From assembly GCF_037975245.1 (NCBI RefSeq), contig NC_092572.1:5169501-5233500 (forward strand): a stretch of 64,000 nt of DNA. Direction: 5' to 3'. Each line of letters begins with the position of its first letter. Within the stretch, counting starts at the first letter, position 1. Position numbers and translations under genes: made by a program. The notes under the pieces were generated by a model. It was given only the letters and a program-made list of their open reading frames with translations, was not told the origin of the DNA and did not search any database. The DNA comes from Apostichopus japonicus. Lineage: Eukaryota; Echinodermata; Holothuroidea; Aspidochirotida; Stichopodidae. Below are positions 23,017 to 38,200 of the stretch, piece by piece.

Positions 23017-23968
23017 TCATGGGTCCATCATTTTGGTCTGCTCCATCTTCACTGTTTCAGTGTTGTCAGCCTGTGAAAGATATTACAAAAAATAAATAAA
23101 TAAATATAGAGCTCATTCTGTACAAGTGCACTTACTGTAGAGTACATAAACTCTCCATGAAAAAACAAAAACAAAAAACAACTGATATTAGATGAGAACG
23201 GATATAATAATAATAAATATTATTCCAAAATTATAAAATATAAATTAATGAGGGAAGATGGAATGAAGGGTAAAAGCCAGTAAAATCATTCTTTATTATA
23301 GTAATTTCTTGGGGCACATTTGGTTTGTAATTTATTTTTTAATCAAAGTCACATGTCATATGCCCACTCGAAATTTGTGACCCCACATAACCCCTCATCT
23401 GTGGCCCCACAGAACCCCTCTTCTGTGGACCAACAGAACCCCTCTGATGTGGCCTCTGAGGCTATTCTAACAATAAATCTGAACAGCTCAGAAGGAGGAA
23501 CGCTCGCACTCATTACAGCTTGCCCTTTGCAAGAATTTTTCTGTGAAGTATCGACTAACAATCCCAAGCTAGAAGGCTACACCTAGTTTCAATAGGTAAT
23601 TTTCATTCAAATAATGATAAACGTCAGCATATATTATATGAGATTAATACTGATATAAAGAGAGGGTCTGGGTAACAAACTTGCCAGGAGCGAAGCTAAA
23701 ACTACGACTAAATTTTGTAACTAAATTTCCTTTACTGACGATATCTAGCAGGTTTGATCTCAGCTTGAAAAAAACCATTGGAGAATCTTAACTAAAAATA
23801 CCTGCTAGGCCGTTTAAAAGAGACAATTGTAAATGAATGTATATGTTAAGGCTGTTACTTGAAGGCTTCAGGAGAATGGATTTATTGATAGTTACTATAG
23901 CGACTAATGTCTGGTTTAAAACTTAACATACCTCGTCATCCGATTCAGACCTGGGAGCATTGACTTTA
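23017..23968 (-). CDS. Cytosolic tail exons (24 and 25)
   Basis: Exon 24 (23932-23968, 37 nt) and exon 25 (23017-23070, ending in TGA at 23017-23019) encode the acidic tail [19 protein letters not shown] followed by [10 protein letters not shown]. The phase is set by the TM exon, which ends two bases into a codon. SESDDE resembles a casein kinase II target. No tyrosine or dileucine sorting motif is evident. Confidence 0.85.
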
Positions 23969-24061
23969 CTGTAAGAAATATGGTGGCAAAAGAAACAAAA
24001 AATTATGATGGATGAATGCCTCTAACACTGCTTGATAAATCTTACAAAGTTACAAAACCAC

Positions 24062-24146
<85 letters not shown>

Positions 24147-27100
24147 TATATATATATATATATATCAAAACATGACTAATAATATTGTTTACAGTGGATT
24201 GATGACCTCCCTTTAACAGTTTAAAACCTCTGGAAAGGACATCAGTGTCCACAACCCAGTTGGATAGGGCGAGCAGGGGACCCCTGGTTCCAATCCTAGT
24301 GAGCATATTTATATCAGCATAATTACTTAAAGTAATTACTAAAAAGCTAAAATGATAACAAATCATGCAAAAACTAGACATTTCAAAAGAATGACAAACA
24401 TTGAGATATTGGAAGGAACACACTTAGTGCTGATGTCATCATCCACCAGTCAGTATAAAGTTGAATTGAATAAATGAACCAGAAAGCCAACACGGTTTGC
24501 GAAGTTTTACACACGGACATTCACTGTTCTACTAGTACATTACTCATCGTTTTGACCAGAAATGGCCTTTGACCTCTGCAATTAACAATAGAGTTCTGCT
24601 ACTCACTTTGATGCATCTTCTCACAATTTTTAAAATTCATAGAAGCTTTAACTTTCACTCAACATGTGAACCTCCAACCACATTCAGACTTTGACCTCTG
24701 TTGAATTTTCCCTCAAATGACCTTTGACCTTCACAATTTTCACTAGGTGCTCTTGTAATCACCAAAGGGGATTTGCATATCGAGTGTGAATTTCACACAA
24801 GATTTACTTTTGCCATCATCAAATATACTAAAAGTTTTTCAGGACTTTGACCTCTGTTGACCTCAAGTTGCCTTCTACCTCCTAAATTTGTATAGGTTCT
24901 TTCACTCACTGCTACTGCGCATCAACATGCCCAGAATGCACTTCACCAAAGCTTCATATTGTGAGTTATCATATTTATATGGTTTTCAGGCTTTGACCTC
25001 AAATGGCTTTTAAGCTCCAACAATTTTGCAGGGTTCTCTTACTCAATAATTAGGTACATGACTTTCATTAACCACGCACCTTTCAAGCAAATAAAAACTA
25101 AGGGTTCTCGTGCTCAATGATTAGGTAAATGACTTACATTAACCACACACCTTTCAAGCAAATAAAAACTAAGGGTTCTTGTACTCAATGATTAGGTAAA
25201 TGACTTACATTAACCACGTACCTTTCAAGCAACTAAAAACTAAGGGTTCTCGTACTCAATGATTAGGTAAATGACTTACATTAACCACACACCTTTCAAG
25301 CAAATAAAAACTAAGGGTTCTCGTACTCAATGATTAGGTAAATGACTTACATTAACCACACACCTTTCAAGCAAATAAAAACTAAGGGTTCTCGTACTCA
25401 ATGATTAGGTAAATGACTTACATTAACCACACACCTTTCAAGCAAATAAAAACTAAGGGTTCTCGTACTCAATGATTAGGTAAATGACTTACATTAACCA
25501 CGTACCTTTCAAGCAACTAAAAACTAAGGGTTCTCGTACTCAATGATTAGGTAAATGACTTACATTAACCACACACCTTTCAAGCAAATAAAAACTAAGG
25601 GTTCTCGTACTCAATGATTAGGTAAATGACTTACATTAACCACGTACCTTTCAAGCAACTAAAAACTAAGGGTTCTCGTACTCAATGATTAGGTAAATGA
25701 CTTACATTAACCACGCACCTTTCAAGCAAATAAAAACTAAGGGTTCTCGTACTCAATGATTAGGTACATGACTTACATTAACCACGCACCTTTCAAGCAA
25801 ATAAAAACTAAGGGTTCTCGTACTCAATGATTAGGTAAATGACTTACATTAACCACGCACCTTTCAAGCACATAAAAACTAAGGGTTCTCGTACTCAATG
25901 ATTAGGTACATGACTTACATTAACCACGCACCTTTCAAGCAAATAAAAACTAAGGGTTCTCGTACTCAATGATTAGGTAAATGACTTACATTAACCACGC
26001 ACCTTTCAAGCAAATAAAAACTAAGGGTTCTCGTACTCAATGATTAGGTAAATGACTTACATTAACCACGCACCTTTCAAGCAAATAAAAACTAAGGGTT
26101 CTCGTACTCAATGATTAGGTAAATGACTTACATTAACCACGCACCTTTCAAGCAAATAAAAACTAAGGGTTCTCGTACTCAATGATTAGGTAAATGACTT
26201 ACATTAACCACGCACCTTTCAAGCAAATAAAAACTAAGGGTTCTCGTACTCAATGATTAGGTAAATGACTTACATTAACCACGCACCTTTCAAGCAAATA
26301 AAAACTAAGGGTTCTCGTACTCAATGATTAGGTACATGACTTACATAAACCACGCACCTTTCAAGCAAATAAAAACTAAGGGTTCTCGTACTCAATGATT
26401 AGGTAAATGACTTACATTTACCACGCACCTTTCAAGCAAATAAAAACTAAGGGTTCTCGTACTCAATGATTAGGTAAATGACTTACATTAACCACGCACC
26501 TTTCAAGCAAATAAAAACTAAGGGTTCTCGTACTCAATGATTAGGTAAATGACTTACATTAACCACGTACCTTTCAAGCAAATAAAAACTAAGGGTTCTC
26601 GTACTCAATGATTAGGTACATGACTTACATTAACCACGTACCTTTCAAGCACATAAAAACTAAGGGTTCTCGTACTCAATGATTAGGTAAATGACTTACA
26701 TTAACCACGCACCTTTCAAGCAAATAAAAACTAAGGGTTCTCGTACTCAATGATTAGGTACATGACTTACATAAACCACGTACCTTTCAAGCAAATAAAA
26801 ACTAAGGGTTCTCGTACTCAATAATTAGGTACATGACTTACATAAACCACGTACCTTTCCAGCAAATAAAAACTAAGGGTTCTCGTACTCAATAATTAGG
26901 TACATGACTTACATAAACCACGTACCTTTCAAGCAACTAAAAACTAAGGGTTCTCGTACTCAATGATTAGGTAAATGACTTACATAAACCACGTACCTTT
27001 CAAGCAAATAAAAACTAAGGGTTCTCGTACTCAATAATTAGGTAAATGACTTACATTAACCACGTACCTTTCAAGCAAATAAAAACTAAGGGTTCTCGTA

Positions 27101-30100
27101 CTCAATAATTAGGTACATGACTTACATTAACCATGTACCTTTCAAGCACATAAGAACTAAGGGTTCTTGTACTCAATAATTAGGTACATGACTCACATTA
27201 ACCACACACCTTTCAAGCACATACAAAACTAAGACAATCCCATGTGACATCACCATTCCATGCATTCCTTTTCCTTTTGGGCAAGTTATGCAAACATGAT
27301 AGCGAGGGATGACAAATACTCACAATGCGGCAGAACCACTTCTCCTCTTCTTGAATAAGACAAAACTAATTACCAGAAGGCAGACGACTAGAAGTAGAAT
27401 GACCAGGCAGATAATGACTACATGTATAGGAATGGAGAAGAGAGATAACAGTCAGATTAATGAGTATTAGTAATATCAATTGACATGAAATATCCGACTC
27501 TCAGGGATTGGCTAAAACATCTTAATTTAATACGAGATATTCTTGTCCTATTCTTTTGTGGACACAATCACATTATAACACAGCAGAGGGTAGCCTAAGG
27601 AGAGGACATTTGTAGGTGAGTACAACTTTAGGAGCAGGTATCACAAGGAGAGGGTATCCTTAGGAGAGGGCATTGTCAGGAGAGGGTTACCTTAGGAGAG
27701 GGCATCTGTAGGAGGTGTCCTAAGGAGAGGGCATCTGTAGGAGAAGGTATCCTAAGGAGTTAGTATCCTCAGGAGAGGGCATCCTTAGGAGAGGGTAAAC
27801 ATAGGAGTGGGCATCTGTAGGAGAAGGTATCCTAAGGAAAGTGTATCCTCAGGAGAGGGCATCCTTAGGAGAGGGTAACCTTAGGAGCGGGCATCTGTAG
27901 GAGAAGGTACCCTAAGGAGTTAGTATCCTCAGGAGAGGGCATCCTTAGGAGAGGGTAAACCTAGGAGTGGGCATCTGTAGGAGAGGGTATCCTAAGGAGT
28001 GAGTATCCTCATGAGCGGGCATCCTTAGGAGAGGGTAACTGTAGGCGAAGGTAACTAGAATGGGAACAAGTCTGCATATGTACAAAATTTCCATATTGCA
28101 AGCAGGAGCCTCAAAGATTCATGTTTCCTTTTTTCAAAAAGCAAAGAGGGTGGAATTATCCTCTTATCTTGTACACCACCCCCTATTAAAACACTCATTC
28201 ATTGCACCCATCCCCCCCCCCTTCTTCCTTCACCCTTTTCTTTGCAAAATAGGATTCATCAAATCCAAAATGCAAGTCAGAAGTCGCCAAACTTTTCCAC
28301 TTTTCATTATTTGACTTTATGTTCATTATCAACAAAAATTAGTCAAGTGAGAGCAGCAATGAAGCAAAGTACTGAATGTGATTTATACTGACGTCCACTG
28401 GTGTTCACATTGTGTGGCCTCGCCTCTTTAGCGATGTCACAAGACGGTGTGAAGGAGGAACTGTCAAACCCAACCAGGCCTTCTTTGGTGGACGTCGAGC
28501 TTGCTTCAATCATTACCTATAGCAGTATCATAGAATGACAGAAGGATAGAAATGTGAAAACTTAAAAACAAAACTGGCTGCAAAAAACAAAAAGAAGGAT
28601 AGAAATGTGAAAACTCAAAACCAAAACTGGCTGCTAAAAACAAAACAATTCTAAAACTGCAGAGAATTTTACGACAAGAATGTGGAAGAGCCCTTTTTCG
28701 CCCCAACTTTAAGGTTTCAAAGATGTCTTTCTTTGCAAAAATCAGTCAGTTGAATAACCACTTCTTTGTGACAACGACCTACATTGCAAACTTCTCCTTT
28801 TTCAGTAGATATTTTAATGCTCTGTTTATTGTATTATTATATAAATATGGTTAAATAATAATAAAATAATCATAAATTTGGTAAAATAATCATAACATTG
28901 GCATATTAAACTAATATTTTAATGACTTTCTCATATTGAAAGCTTGGGGACCATTGTTAGCTGTTTGGTGTAGAAATTATAATGTGGGGTCTACGATATT
29001 CTTATGAAAAATGTAGGGAAATTAATTTCTACTAGTCTTATCAGTAATACCTCAAATTCCTTATCACTGGATAAGGTAACTTCTGCCTTCTTCCAGGAGT
29101 CTGTCCCAGAATTTTGCCAGATGTGATCTTCCGGCTCCTTCTTCAAATGCCGGATGAAAACCGTTAGCATGGTAGAGGATTGGACGAAGTAGGAAAACCG
29201 AAGCTAGAGCAAAATAAGAAGATTTAGAAACAATTAGTCACCACCCAACGTAGAATGGCTGGATGCGCTAATTAGTCACCACCCAACGTAGAATGCCTGG
29301 ATGCGCTAGTCAGTCACCACCCAACGTAGAATGCCTGGATGCGCTAGTCAGTCACCACCCAACGTTGAATGCCTGGATGCGCTAATCAGTCACCACCCAA
29401 CGTAGAATGCCTGGATGCGCTAATTAGTCACCACCCAACGTAGAATGCCTGGATGCGCTAGTCAGTCACCACCCAACGTAGAATGCCTGGATGCCCTAAT
29501 GAGTCACCACCCAACGTAGAATGCCTGGATGCGCTAGTCAGTCACCACCCAACGTAGAATGCCTGGATGCGCTAGTCAGTCACCACCCAACGTAGAATGC
29601 CTGGATGCGCTAATGAGTCACCACCCAACACCCAACGTAGAATGCCTGGATGCGCTAATTAGTCACCACCCAACGTAGAATGCCTGGATGCGCTAATTAG
29701 TCACCACCCAACGTAGAATGCCTGGATGCGCTAATTAGTCACCACCCAACGTAGAATGCCTGGATGCGCTAGTCAGTCACCACCCAACGTAGAATGCCTG
29801 GATGCGCTAATTAGTCACCACCCAATGTAGAATGCCTGGATGCGCTAGTCAGTCACCACCCAACGTAGAATGCCTGGATGCGCTAATTAGTCACCACCCA
29901 ACGTAGAATGCCTGGATGCGCTAGTCAGTCACCACCCAACGTAGAATGCCTGGATGCGCTAATGAGTCACCACCCAACACCCAACGTAGAATGCCTGGAT
30001 GCGCTAATTAGTCACCACCCAACGCAGAATGCCTGGATGCGCTAATTAGTCACCACCCAACGTAGAATGCCTGGATGCGCTAGTCAGTCACCACCCAACG

Positions 30101-33100
30101 TAGAATGCCTGGATGCGCTAATTAGTCACCACCCAACGCAGAATGCCTGGATGCGCTAATTAGTCACCACCCAACGTAGAATGCCTGGATGCGCTAATTA
30201 GTCACCACCCAACGTAGAATGCCTGGATGCGCTAATTAGTCACCACCCAACGTAGAATGCCTGGATGCGCTAATTAGTCACCACCCAACATAGAATGCAG
30301 CTTTCAAGATGCCTTCCATGGCTGTGTGGTACATGCACAGCCACTTTGAAGGTAGAAAAGGCAATCCACAAAAGAGGGAACCAACTTCAGCCCTACAATA
30401 ACTAACTTTAGACACCATGGCAAACTTATGTACAGTACATTACTTTGGTATATGGTTAGCCCTTGACTTCAATATATGTAGAAAAAGTTTTCTTCCTTAA
30501 GTACTCAGTTATCTGCCACATATTAATAGAGGGGGTGCTAAGAAATAGTAAGAGGTCTTCAACCTGATGAACTAACCTGACACGTCCCTCCTGTTGTGGG
30601 TTGGATAACATAACTGTGTAGGGTACTCTTGTGTCCTTTGGACTTCTCCATAAAGTGAGCCTCCAGGAAAGCACCTAAATGAGAATGAGAGAGACCTTAC
30701 TTGTGGATTATATTAGATAATTTGCAGCCGGCTACTCGTAGGTTGTAGGATGTGAACAGGTTCATTGAATGTGGGGAAGGTAGGGGGAGGTAGTGACAGG
30801 CCTGAAGAGGGGGTGGGGAATGGCAGGGGGTCAACACAAACTTTTTTAGTACGGCACTGCCCCATGTCAGTTTATTTTGCTAATAAATAGTTTTGTATTT
30901 TCCTGTCAGGTTTATGGTGAAGGGGTGGAAGTTTGCGCCCCTCACCTCTACGCCCTAACGTTTTTAACAACACACATTTCTTTGTTAGATTGGGACTTTT
31001 CTTCGGGCAAGGATGCTCCCAGATTCCCCTTCTCGGGAAATCCGATTTGACAACCCCAGGGCCACCCCCTCCCTTAATGACATCATGGATCAGCCCCCTA
31101 GTGATAATTTATTAACCATTTGATGTAGTGCAGAACAAAATGTAGCATACAAAAGTTTATGTTTATACTCAGCTCCCTCATATCAAGTTTTTCAAAGATT
31201 AAAAATCGCAGGTAAAATTTTACATATATTCACATATTCATGAGTAACTAGGGGTGTATGTGTACTCACCATCATTATTACATATATAACATTGTGTTCC
31301 TTTTCTTGATAGGTTATCATAATGGGCACAATTTACATATAATCACATATTCATGAGTATTTCATTTCTATGTGAAACATTGTTCATACACAACACCCAC
31401 ATCATATCACAGTTTCATAGTTGCTAGTGGTGTATGTGTGCTCACCATAAGTATTATATATATAACAATGTGTTCCTTTTCTTGATAGGTTATCATAATG
31501 GGCACAATTTGTATATAATCACATATTCATGAGAACTTAATGTACATTACATTAAGTACATTACTTAATGTACATTACTAAATGTACATTAATGTCAAAT
31601 GTTGTTACACTACGACTACACAATAGCATGATGTACCCGGTTGATGGTGTGCGGGGGGGGGGGGGGGAGGGGTAATTCATTTACCGTTACCATTAGGAAT
31701 GTCATATAATCACATATTCATTAATACCTTTTAATGTCAAATATTTTTACACTACAATTACACCAGAGCATGATGTACAAGGTTGATGGGGGGGGGGGGT
31801 GTGGGGGTAATTCACTTACCGTTACCATTAGGAATATCATACAATCACATATTCATTAATACCTTTTAATGTCAAATATTTTTACACTACAATTACACCA
31901 TAGCATGATGTACAAGGTTGATGGGGGGGAGGGGGGGTGTGGGGATAATTCACTTACCGTTACCATTAGGAATGTCATATAATCACATATTCATTAATAC
32001 CTTTTAATGTCAAATGTTTTTAAACTACAATTACACCATAGCATGATGTACAAGGTTGATGGGGGGGGGGTGTGGGGATAATTCACTTACCGTTACCATT
32101 AGGAATGTCACCGTGTTCCTCCTCCAACGTTGCTCTCTTCATCACCCCATCATGCCTTGTCCAAGGCATATGCTCATCTTGCACCCAGACACACAGACCA
32201 TCATCAAATGAGCACGTGTTATAATCCTCTGTAAAGAGTAATGTGTGATGATAGCAGAATTAAAGATCTGAACAGATTCAGCTGTTTTATAATATGCATT
32301 CTCTTTGTTATAGTGAATACTCAATCAATTATAATCATAATAATGGTGATGTATAACTCGCGCCATATCCACCCGGAAGGGTGCTCATGGCGCAGATTTG
32401 CAATTATTTATGGCGGATTTGCAATTATGCTTCCTTAAATACCGACGAGGTTGCAACTCGGCATCCCCGGACACTACTTCAAATAATGAGAAAGGTGAAT
32501 GAACCCTAGCTATATCGTCTACCGTTAACCAATCAAAACACCTGATTCAAAAGTACAGTAAACACAAGGAAGACTTCACTCAGCAACACTGCCTAGCAAC
32601 AACTGAGTTTGAATAAAGTCACAAGAATCTGGTTTCAGATGGTGTGTTGAGCTAGGAACCTACTAACTTTAATGGATGTGGGAGGGGATGGGGTGGGGTG
32701 TTATAACCACTAAACCTCTCCTTCAATAAAAAGAATGCTCTGTGAAAATGCCTATTAGCATATAGAGGGTCGGCTGTACACCAGTGCTATCCAAAATCAC
32801 AACTAGTGGTGAACAAAAGTAACTTATGAAGATATATTCATTCCCAGGAAATCTCCCAACTGAGAGTAATTTACTTACCACAATGTTCTTCATCTGACCC
32901 ATCCAAACAGCAGTCAACAGTCAGATCACACACCTGAGAGGAAGTGTGACAATAGCCACCATCTGAACACTGATGATCCGGGCAGGTATCATCACACTCC
33001 AGACTAACATCATCAATGGCATAGCCACCGTGCTGTAAGTTACCAAAGCTGTTCTGAGCTGTCAGTAATATCTATATCAAATGAAAACAACAAATAATGT

Positions 33101-36100
33101 GGGTTTTTTATAAAAAGTGCTTGGACCTGATGGTTACATCAATTATAGCTGCCTGTTTGCAATGAATTGAAACTTAATTTGTTGGGCTCCCAGGCATGAA
33201 TCCAGAGGGTTGGGTGTGGGGGGGGGGGGGGTGGGGGTCGAGGAAGATGTGGAGGGTGCACACGACTCCTTGAAAATCCCACACAAAGAATTTTAAAGTA
33301 GTTATTAGCACAACCATGTGTGTAGACATAATTAGAGGCCTATTAGAAGCCTAAATAGGTCTCCCAAAGTACCATTTCACATCTTAACTTTGATTATTAT
33401 CTGTGGGAGGATACCACAAAGGAGTCCCCACCAACAACCATGTGGACATGTCACCTATTTGTAAAAATTCTGGATCCATCAGTGGTCCTATTATAGACAC
33501 CAGTACTAATAACAGACATTTATAAGACCTTTAAAATATGCCTCAAAAGGCACCATTTGTCTAAAGCTTCTTTTTTTTGTCTGGGGCAGGACCCCACAAC
33601 CCCTCCCCCCCCCATTTGGACTAAAATTCCTCCTTTTTAAACTCATGGATCTGCCCCTGGCACCATACTGCAATGTAACAGGTAAGATAATGTATCAGAT
33701 AACCACATTTGTAACATCCACTGAAATCGCACCAGGATGGATGGATTAAAACTTTAAACGCTTTGCCAATCAATAATAAAGACACTACATTAAGTGAAGT
33801 CTGTGGAGCACAATGGTGTATACTATGATAACCTTTAAAGTAATTCAAACATATCCCATATATACCTGACTGAAGGATACGGTCCAACTAATTAATATCA
33901 TATATAATTAATATAATAATCACTAATTATAAACATGGCTGGTAAAAATTCTGTCACGGTATGGAAGTAGTTTTAGTATTGTGCTGCATAAAATGTGTAG
34001 ATCAGACTCCATCTTGTGTTGAGTAGTGTTTGCTAACTTCAAGACCTTGAATATACCTATATATATATATAAACATATAAATATATATGTATACACATAT
34101 ACAGATAAATAAAATGCCATCGTGCACTTCATAAAGATCTGTTTCTGTGTCATTATTTTCCACACCATGCTCCAAATACAACAAATTTATTCAACCAAAA
34201 CTATATGCACCTTCAAAGCATAATTATGTGCATTCCATCGTAAACACAAACAAACCAATCCCTAACTCTAGAATATTTATTGGTACTATCTTGAAATCAC
34301 ACTAGCTATCATGACAATATGTCTTTGTGTCGGTCAAAATGTTGTCGTCGCATTCGCAGAGGACAAGCGAATGAAAACTTCAGACAATGACAAAGTTTTC
34401 CTTTGTTTATAAACACTCGGTCAGTTCACAATATTATCAACCTATACTATTATCACGTACCTGAGCTGTTGAAATGCAGTTGGGGATCGGAGCAGAGACC
34501 TTAAGCCATTGATTAAAATTGCCCAGTGAACTGGCAAGGGTCAACAGGTCCTTGTCCGATTCTCCTTCCGGTCGCACCTTAATTGACAGGGAACCATAAT
34601 TAGCTCCGAAGCGATAGTACCACAGGGATACACGGCACTGTTGTGGAGGCAAGGTCCATCGAGGGCTCACTAACTGGGCAGACTGGTAGGCAGGGAGACC
34701 ATGAACATCAATGTAAAGAAACAGACCTACAACGAGAACAGCAATGAAACAGCTTTGTAAAGTCATGTAATGTTATGGAATACAGTTTAATTGATTCGGT
34801 AAGCTCCTTTAATTCCCTCATCCTATAACAGCACCGAAGATAGACTTCCAGATTTCCCACATTCGTGGTCGCTTAAGCGTCGTAAAAATAAAATGCCTGA
34901 TTGTTATTATTATTATTATAAATATTATTATTATTATGTGGGTCAATAACTGAATCAACAACCTGACTATATTATGTTGTCTAAGAATAGATTTTCTACT
35001 AACCTGTAGAATCTGATTTGGAGGTGTGATCTTTCATGATACCATATTTGTCATATGATGTTCCATTGATCCACGAGTTACCTGCAGTGACATCGTTAGT
35101 CCAGTGACACAGGCCGTCATCAAAGTTGCACTGCAATGCTGAAGTGCAGAAAAAACAAGTCAAAGATCTTAAAAGTTTACGATCAAAACGACGAGATATG
35201 GTCATTGAATCGAAGTCATCTCTTGCGCTCGGTTATAAAAAAGATTGTGATTTAATCAACAACTAATAACCACCATGTATCCTTTCTTTCACCAAATAAA
35301 AAAAGAGTAGTTAATAAGTGTGATTCGATCCTTTACATTTTCTTGCCCTCACACCATTCATAACAGGTGGAGAGAACATTTCAAGGACTGCTAGAGATGC
35401 AACAAACTCAAGTTACAAAGCAGGTGTTGGCAATTTTTTTTTAGGGAGTTTTTTTCATTTAATGTATTTCAGATTTTTGGATTTTTGTTAACACATTTTA
35501 AGCTTTGTTTTTATTTTTATTACTTTAGTTTGAATCACCCTTGAAATCTTTAATTTACAAGTGTAAGATGACTCATTGATTCTGCACACTTATTCATGGT
35601 ACAAGTCACATGTGCTTATATGGAAAATAAATATCAAACTACAGAAGCAGACCCTCTTTAGTTTCTTACAGTAGTAAAATCACAAAAAAAATTGAATAAA
35701 AAGTTAAAAACATGAAAAAGAAAAACACAAGGGAATTAAATCAGTGATTTAAACAAAAAACCAATTGATTTAAATCGTGATTTAACTCGGTGATTTAAAT
35801 CATGGTGATTTTAATCAGCCAACCCTGTTACAAAATGTTGAAAACTTGCAGCACACTCTTTCAGAATATTGCATCACCGGTTTGATATATGTACCTATTT
35901 GCGAGGTATTCCAAGAATCGCGATAAATCAATAGCTCGCAATTTTCGTGTTCCTTGTGAAACACCTTATTCAAGTCCGTCAGTCCCTCTATCACACTATC
36001 GACAACAGAATGTGAAAACAAATTTAAAAGCACAATGAAAATGTATTGTAAAAATAAAAGACTTACGACATTTTGCTTCATCGGACTCATCCTGACAGTC

Positions 36101-38167
36101 GGCCTTTGTGTCACAGAATAATTCCTTGGGCTGGCAGGTATCGTCAGAGCAAGAATACTCGTGATTCCCACAGCGGCCCTGATCTAAAGGTAGAAGTAAC
36201 ATTGTCACGCTGTGTGGTGTCAATAGTGGCAAAACAGTTAACACATTTACCCCACTTTACAAAATTTAGGGGGGGGGTCCGGTCATAGAGGGCGCACAGT
36301 GTTCAGGTTACCAGTTCATTCTAGGCAAGGTAGAAGGAGGTGCTAAGGTTGTGAGGAGACAGCTAAGAAAGGAACGAAGTAAATAGGTAGTACTTTTATA
36401 ATGTGAGTGGGTTTTAAAGCTTTAGTAATGAATTCAAAATGAATAAAACTAACAAGTAGGACCAACTGAAAATACTACCTTAAAGCTTTTAAAGTTTATT
36501 TCTCTATGACCATCCCGATCCTGTTCTGTCTTCCCTTCCCCCCTACCCTTCCCCTCCCCTCCCCGTTACACCAATCCCCTCCCTCATACTTTGAATTCTA
36601 TATGTCCCTCAATGACATCAGCACCAGACATCTATCAGATCCATCCACACTTTGGAAACTTACCATGAATTTCTCGTCTTCGAGGCAGTACGGCATTCTC
36701 AGCTACGTCACAAGCAACTCTGAACCCCATGTCATCGATACCCACATGATCTGCGGATGTTGTAAAGCTACCAGCACTGCCTTCAATGACAATCTGCATG
36801 ATGAAATCAATGGTTAAATGAAGAGTGAGAATTTAAAGTGCCCTCATCGTCAAGGAAGCAGAACTACTGGAAGTACAGAGCATGCTGGGAAATAAGACAT
36901 GAAAGCTACCATCATACAGGAGCTAGATTCCAGCTGTTGCCCTGATGAGATTGATGCCATGGACCTCACCTGGAAGTTACTGGTCTGATCAAATGTCACG
37001 ACGGCTGCTTTCCAGGTAGGGCGACTGCCATCGCTAAATTTCCTCCATTCAAGCTGCAGACTGCCCTCTATCGTCTGTCTCGTGTAGATACTCAGCTTGT
37101 CTGCGTTACTGCCTCCCAGGTAATACCACAATACCAACTAAATCATGGATATAAAAAGAAAGGAAAAGTGCAGAGAGGTTACTCAATTTTTTACACCAGG
37201 AGCAATTATTTATACACAGAAATCAATCTATATAAGGATATAATTTGTACAACACATGAACTAAAAGGGAGACAACATTATTAAATGAAACGTTACCGAG
37301 GGAAGAACGTTGACAATAAACATGCCCCCTTCTTTATCTGTTGTTTATTAGAATATTTGTTTTTATTGATCAATTAATCGGTAGCATAATTAGATAAAAC
37401 CTGTTCTTCAACCTGATACATGACTGTCAAGCCTGTCTATAGTAATACAGTCCTCCTCATATACACTCAAGAATTAATAATTTGTTAATTGATAGCATCA
37501 ACTACCCTAAATACTGCCATTAGGCTTCATCCTTTAGCGCACCTAATTGATTGACCAGCCACCATATGATTGTAAACACAAGTGCTCTAATGGCCAGCAC
37601 TACTTTCCTGTGTGTGTTTAATCATTAATTTGTGCATATTAGCATGCAGTATGGCTACCATTACCAACTCGGGTAGATATTCAATCTCCACTGTTTTGGG
37701 CCCAATACAGGTGGTATTTGCTATAGACAGCGAAGATTAGAATGTATGCATACATATGCTGTTAAATTCTTCTGCCAACGCTCTCCCCTTTTCTCCAAAC
37801 AGTAGATGCAAAGAGTAAAACATGTTGCCATATTTTTCCAAAACAGGCTCAATTGACCCACAATAATGCAAAATTTCACCCCATTGATGACCCCCTCCCA
37901 CAAATATCATATGCAAACTTGCATACCTCACAGGATCCAGGTTGAAACACCTTACTCAAGTATCTCGCTGAGAGTCCCTCGTGCCCTGGCAAACTATCTA
38001 GGTACAGATAGTGTCCTGATGGAAAATGAAACATTCATTATAATAATTATTATTATTATTATTTACCATATTTATATAGCACTCTTTTCTTTCTTTACAA
38101 TGACAACAAAATGACAAAACCCTTAATATATGAATATGAAGAATAAAATTACACAGCTTAAATATTA

Positions 38168-38200
<33 letters not shown>

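Noticed and set aside
24022-24423. 133-codon minus frame with IYIYIY runs
   Set aside because: Caused by the (TA)n microsatellite.
29232-30300. CRISPR-like array of 38-bp repeats
   Set aside because: Units are contiguous with no unique spacers, in an intron of a eukaryotic gene.
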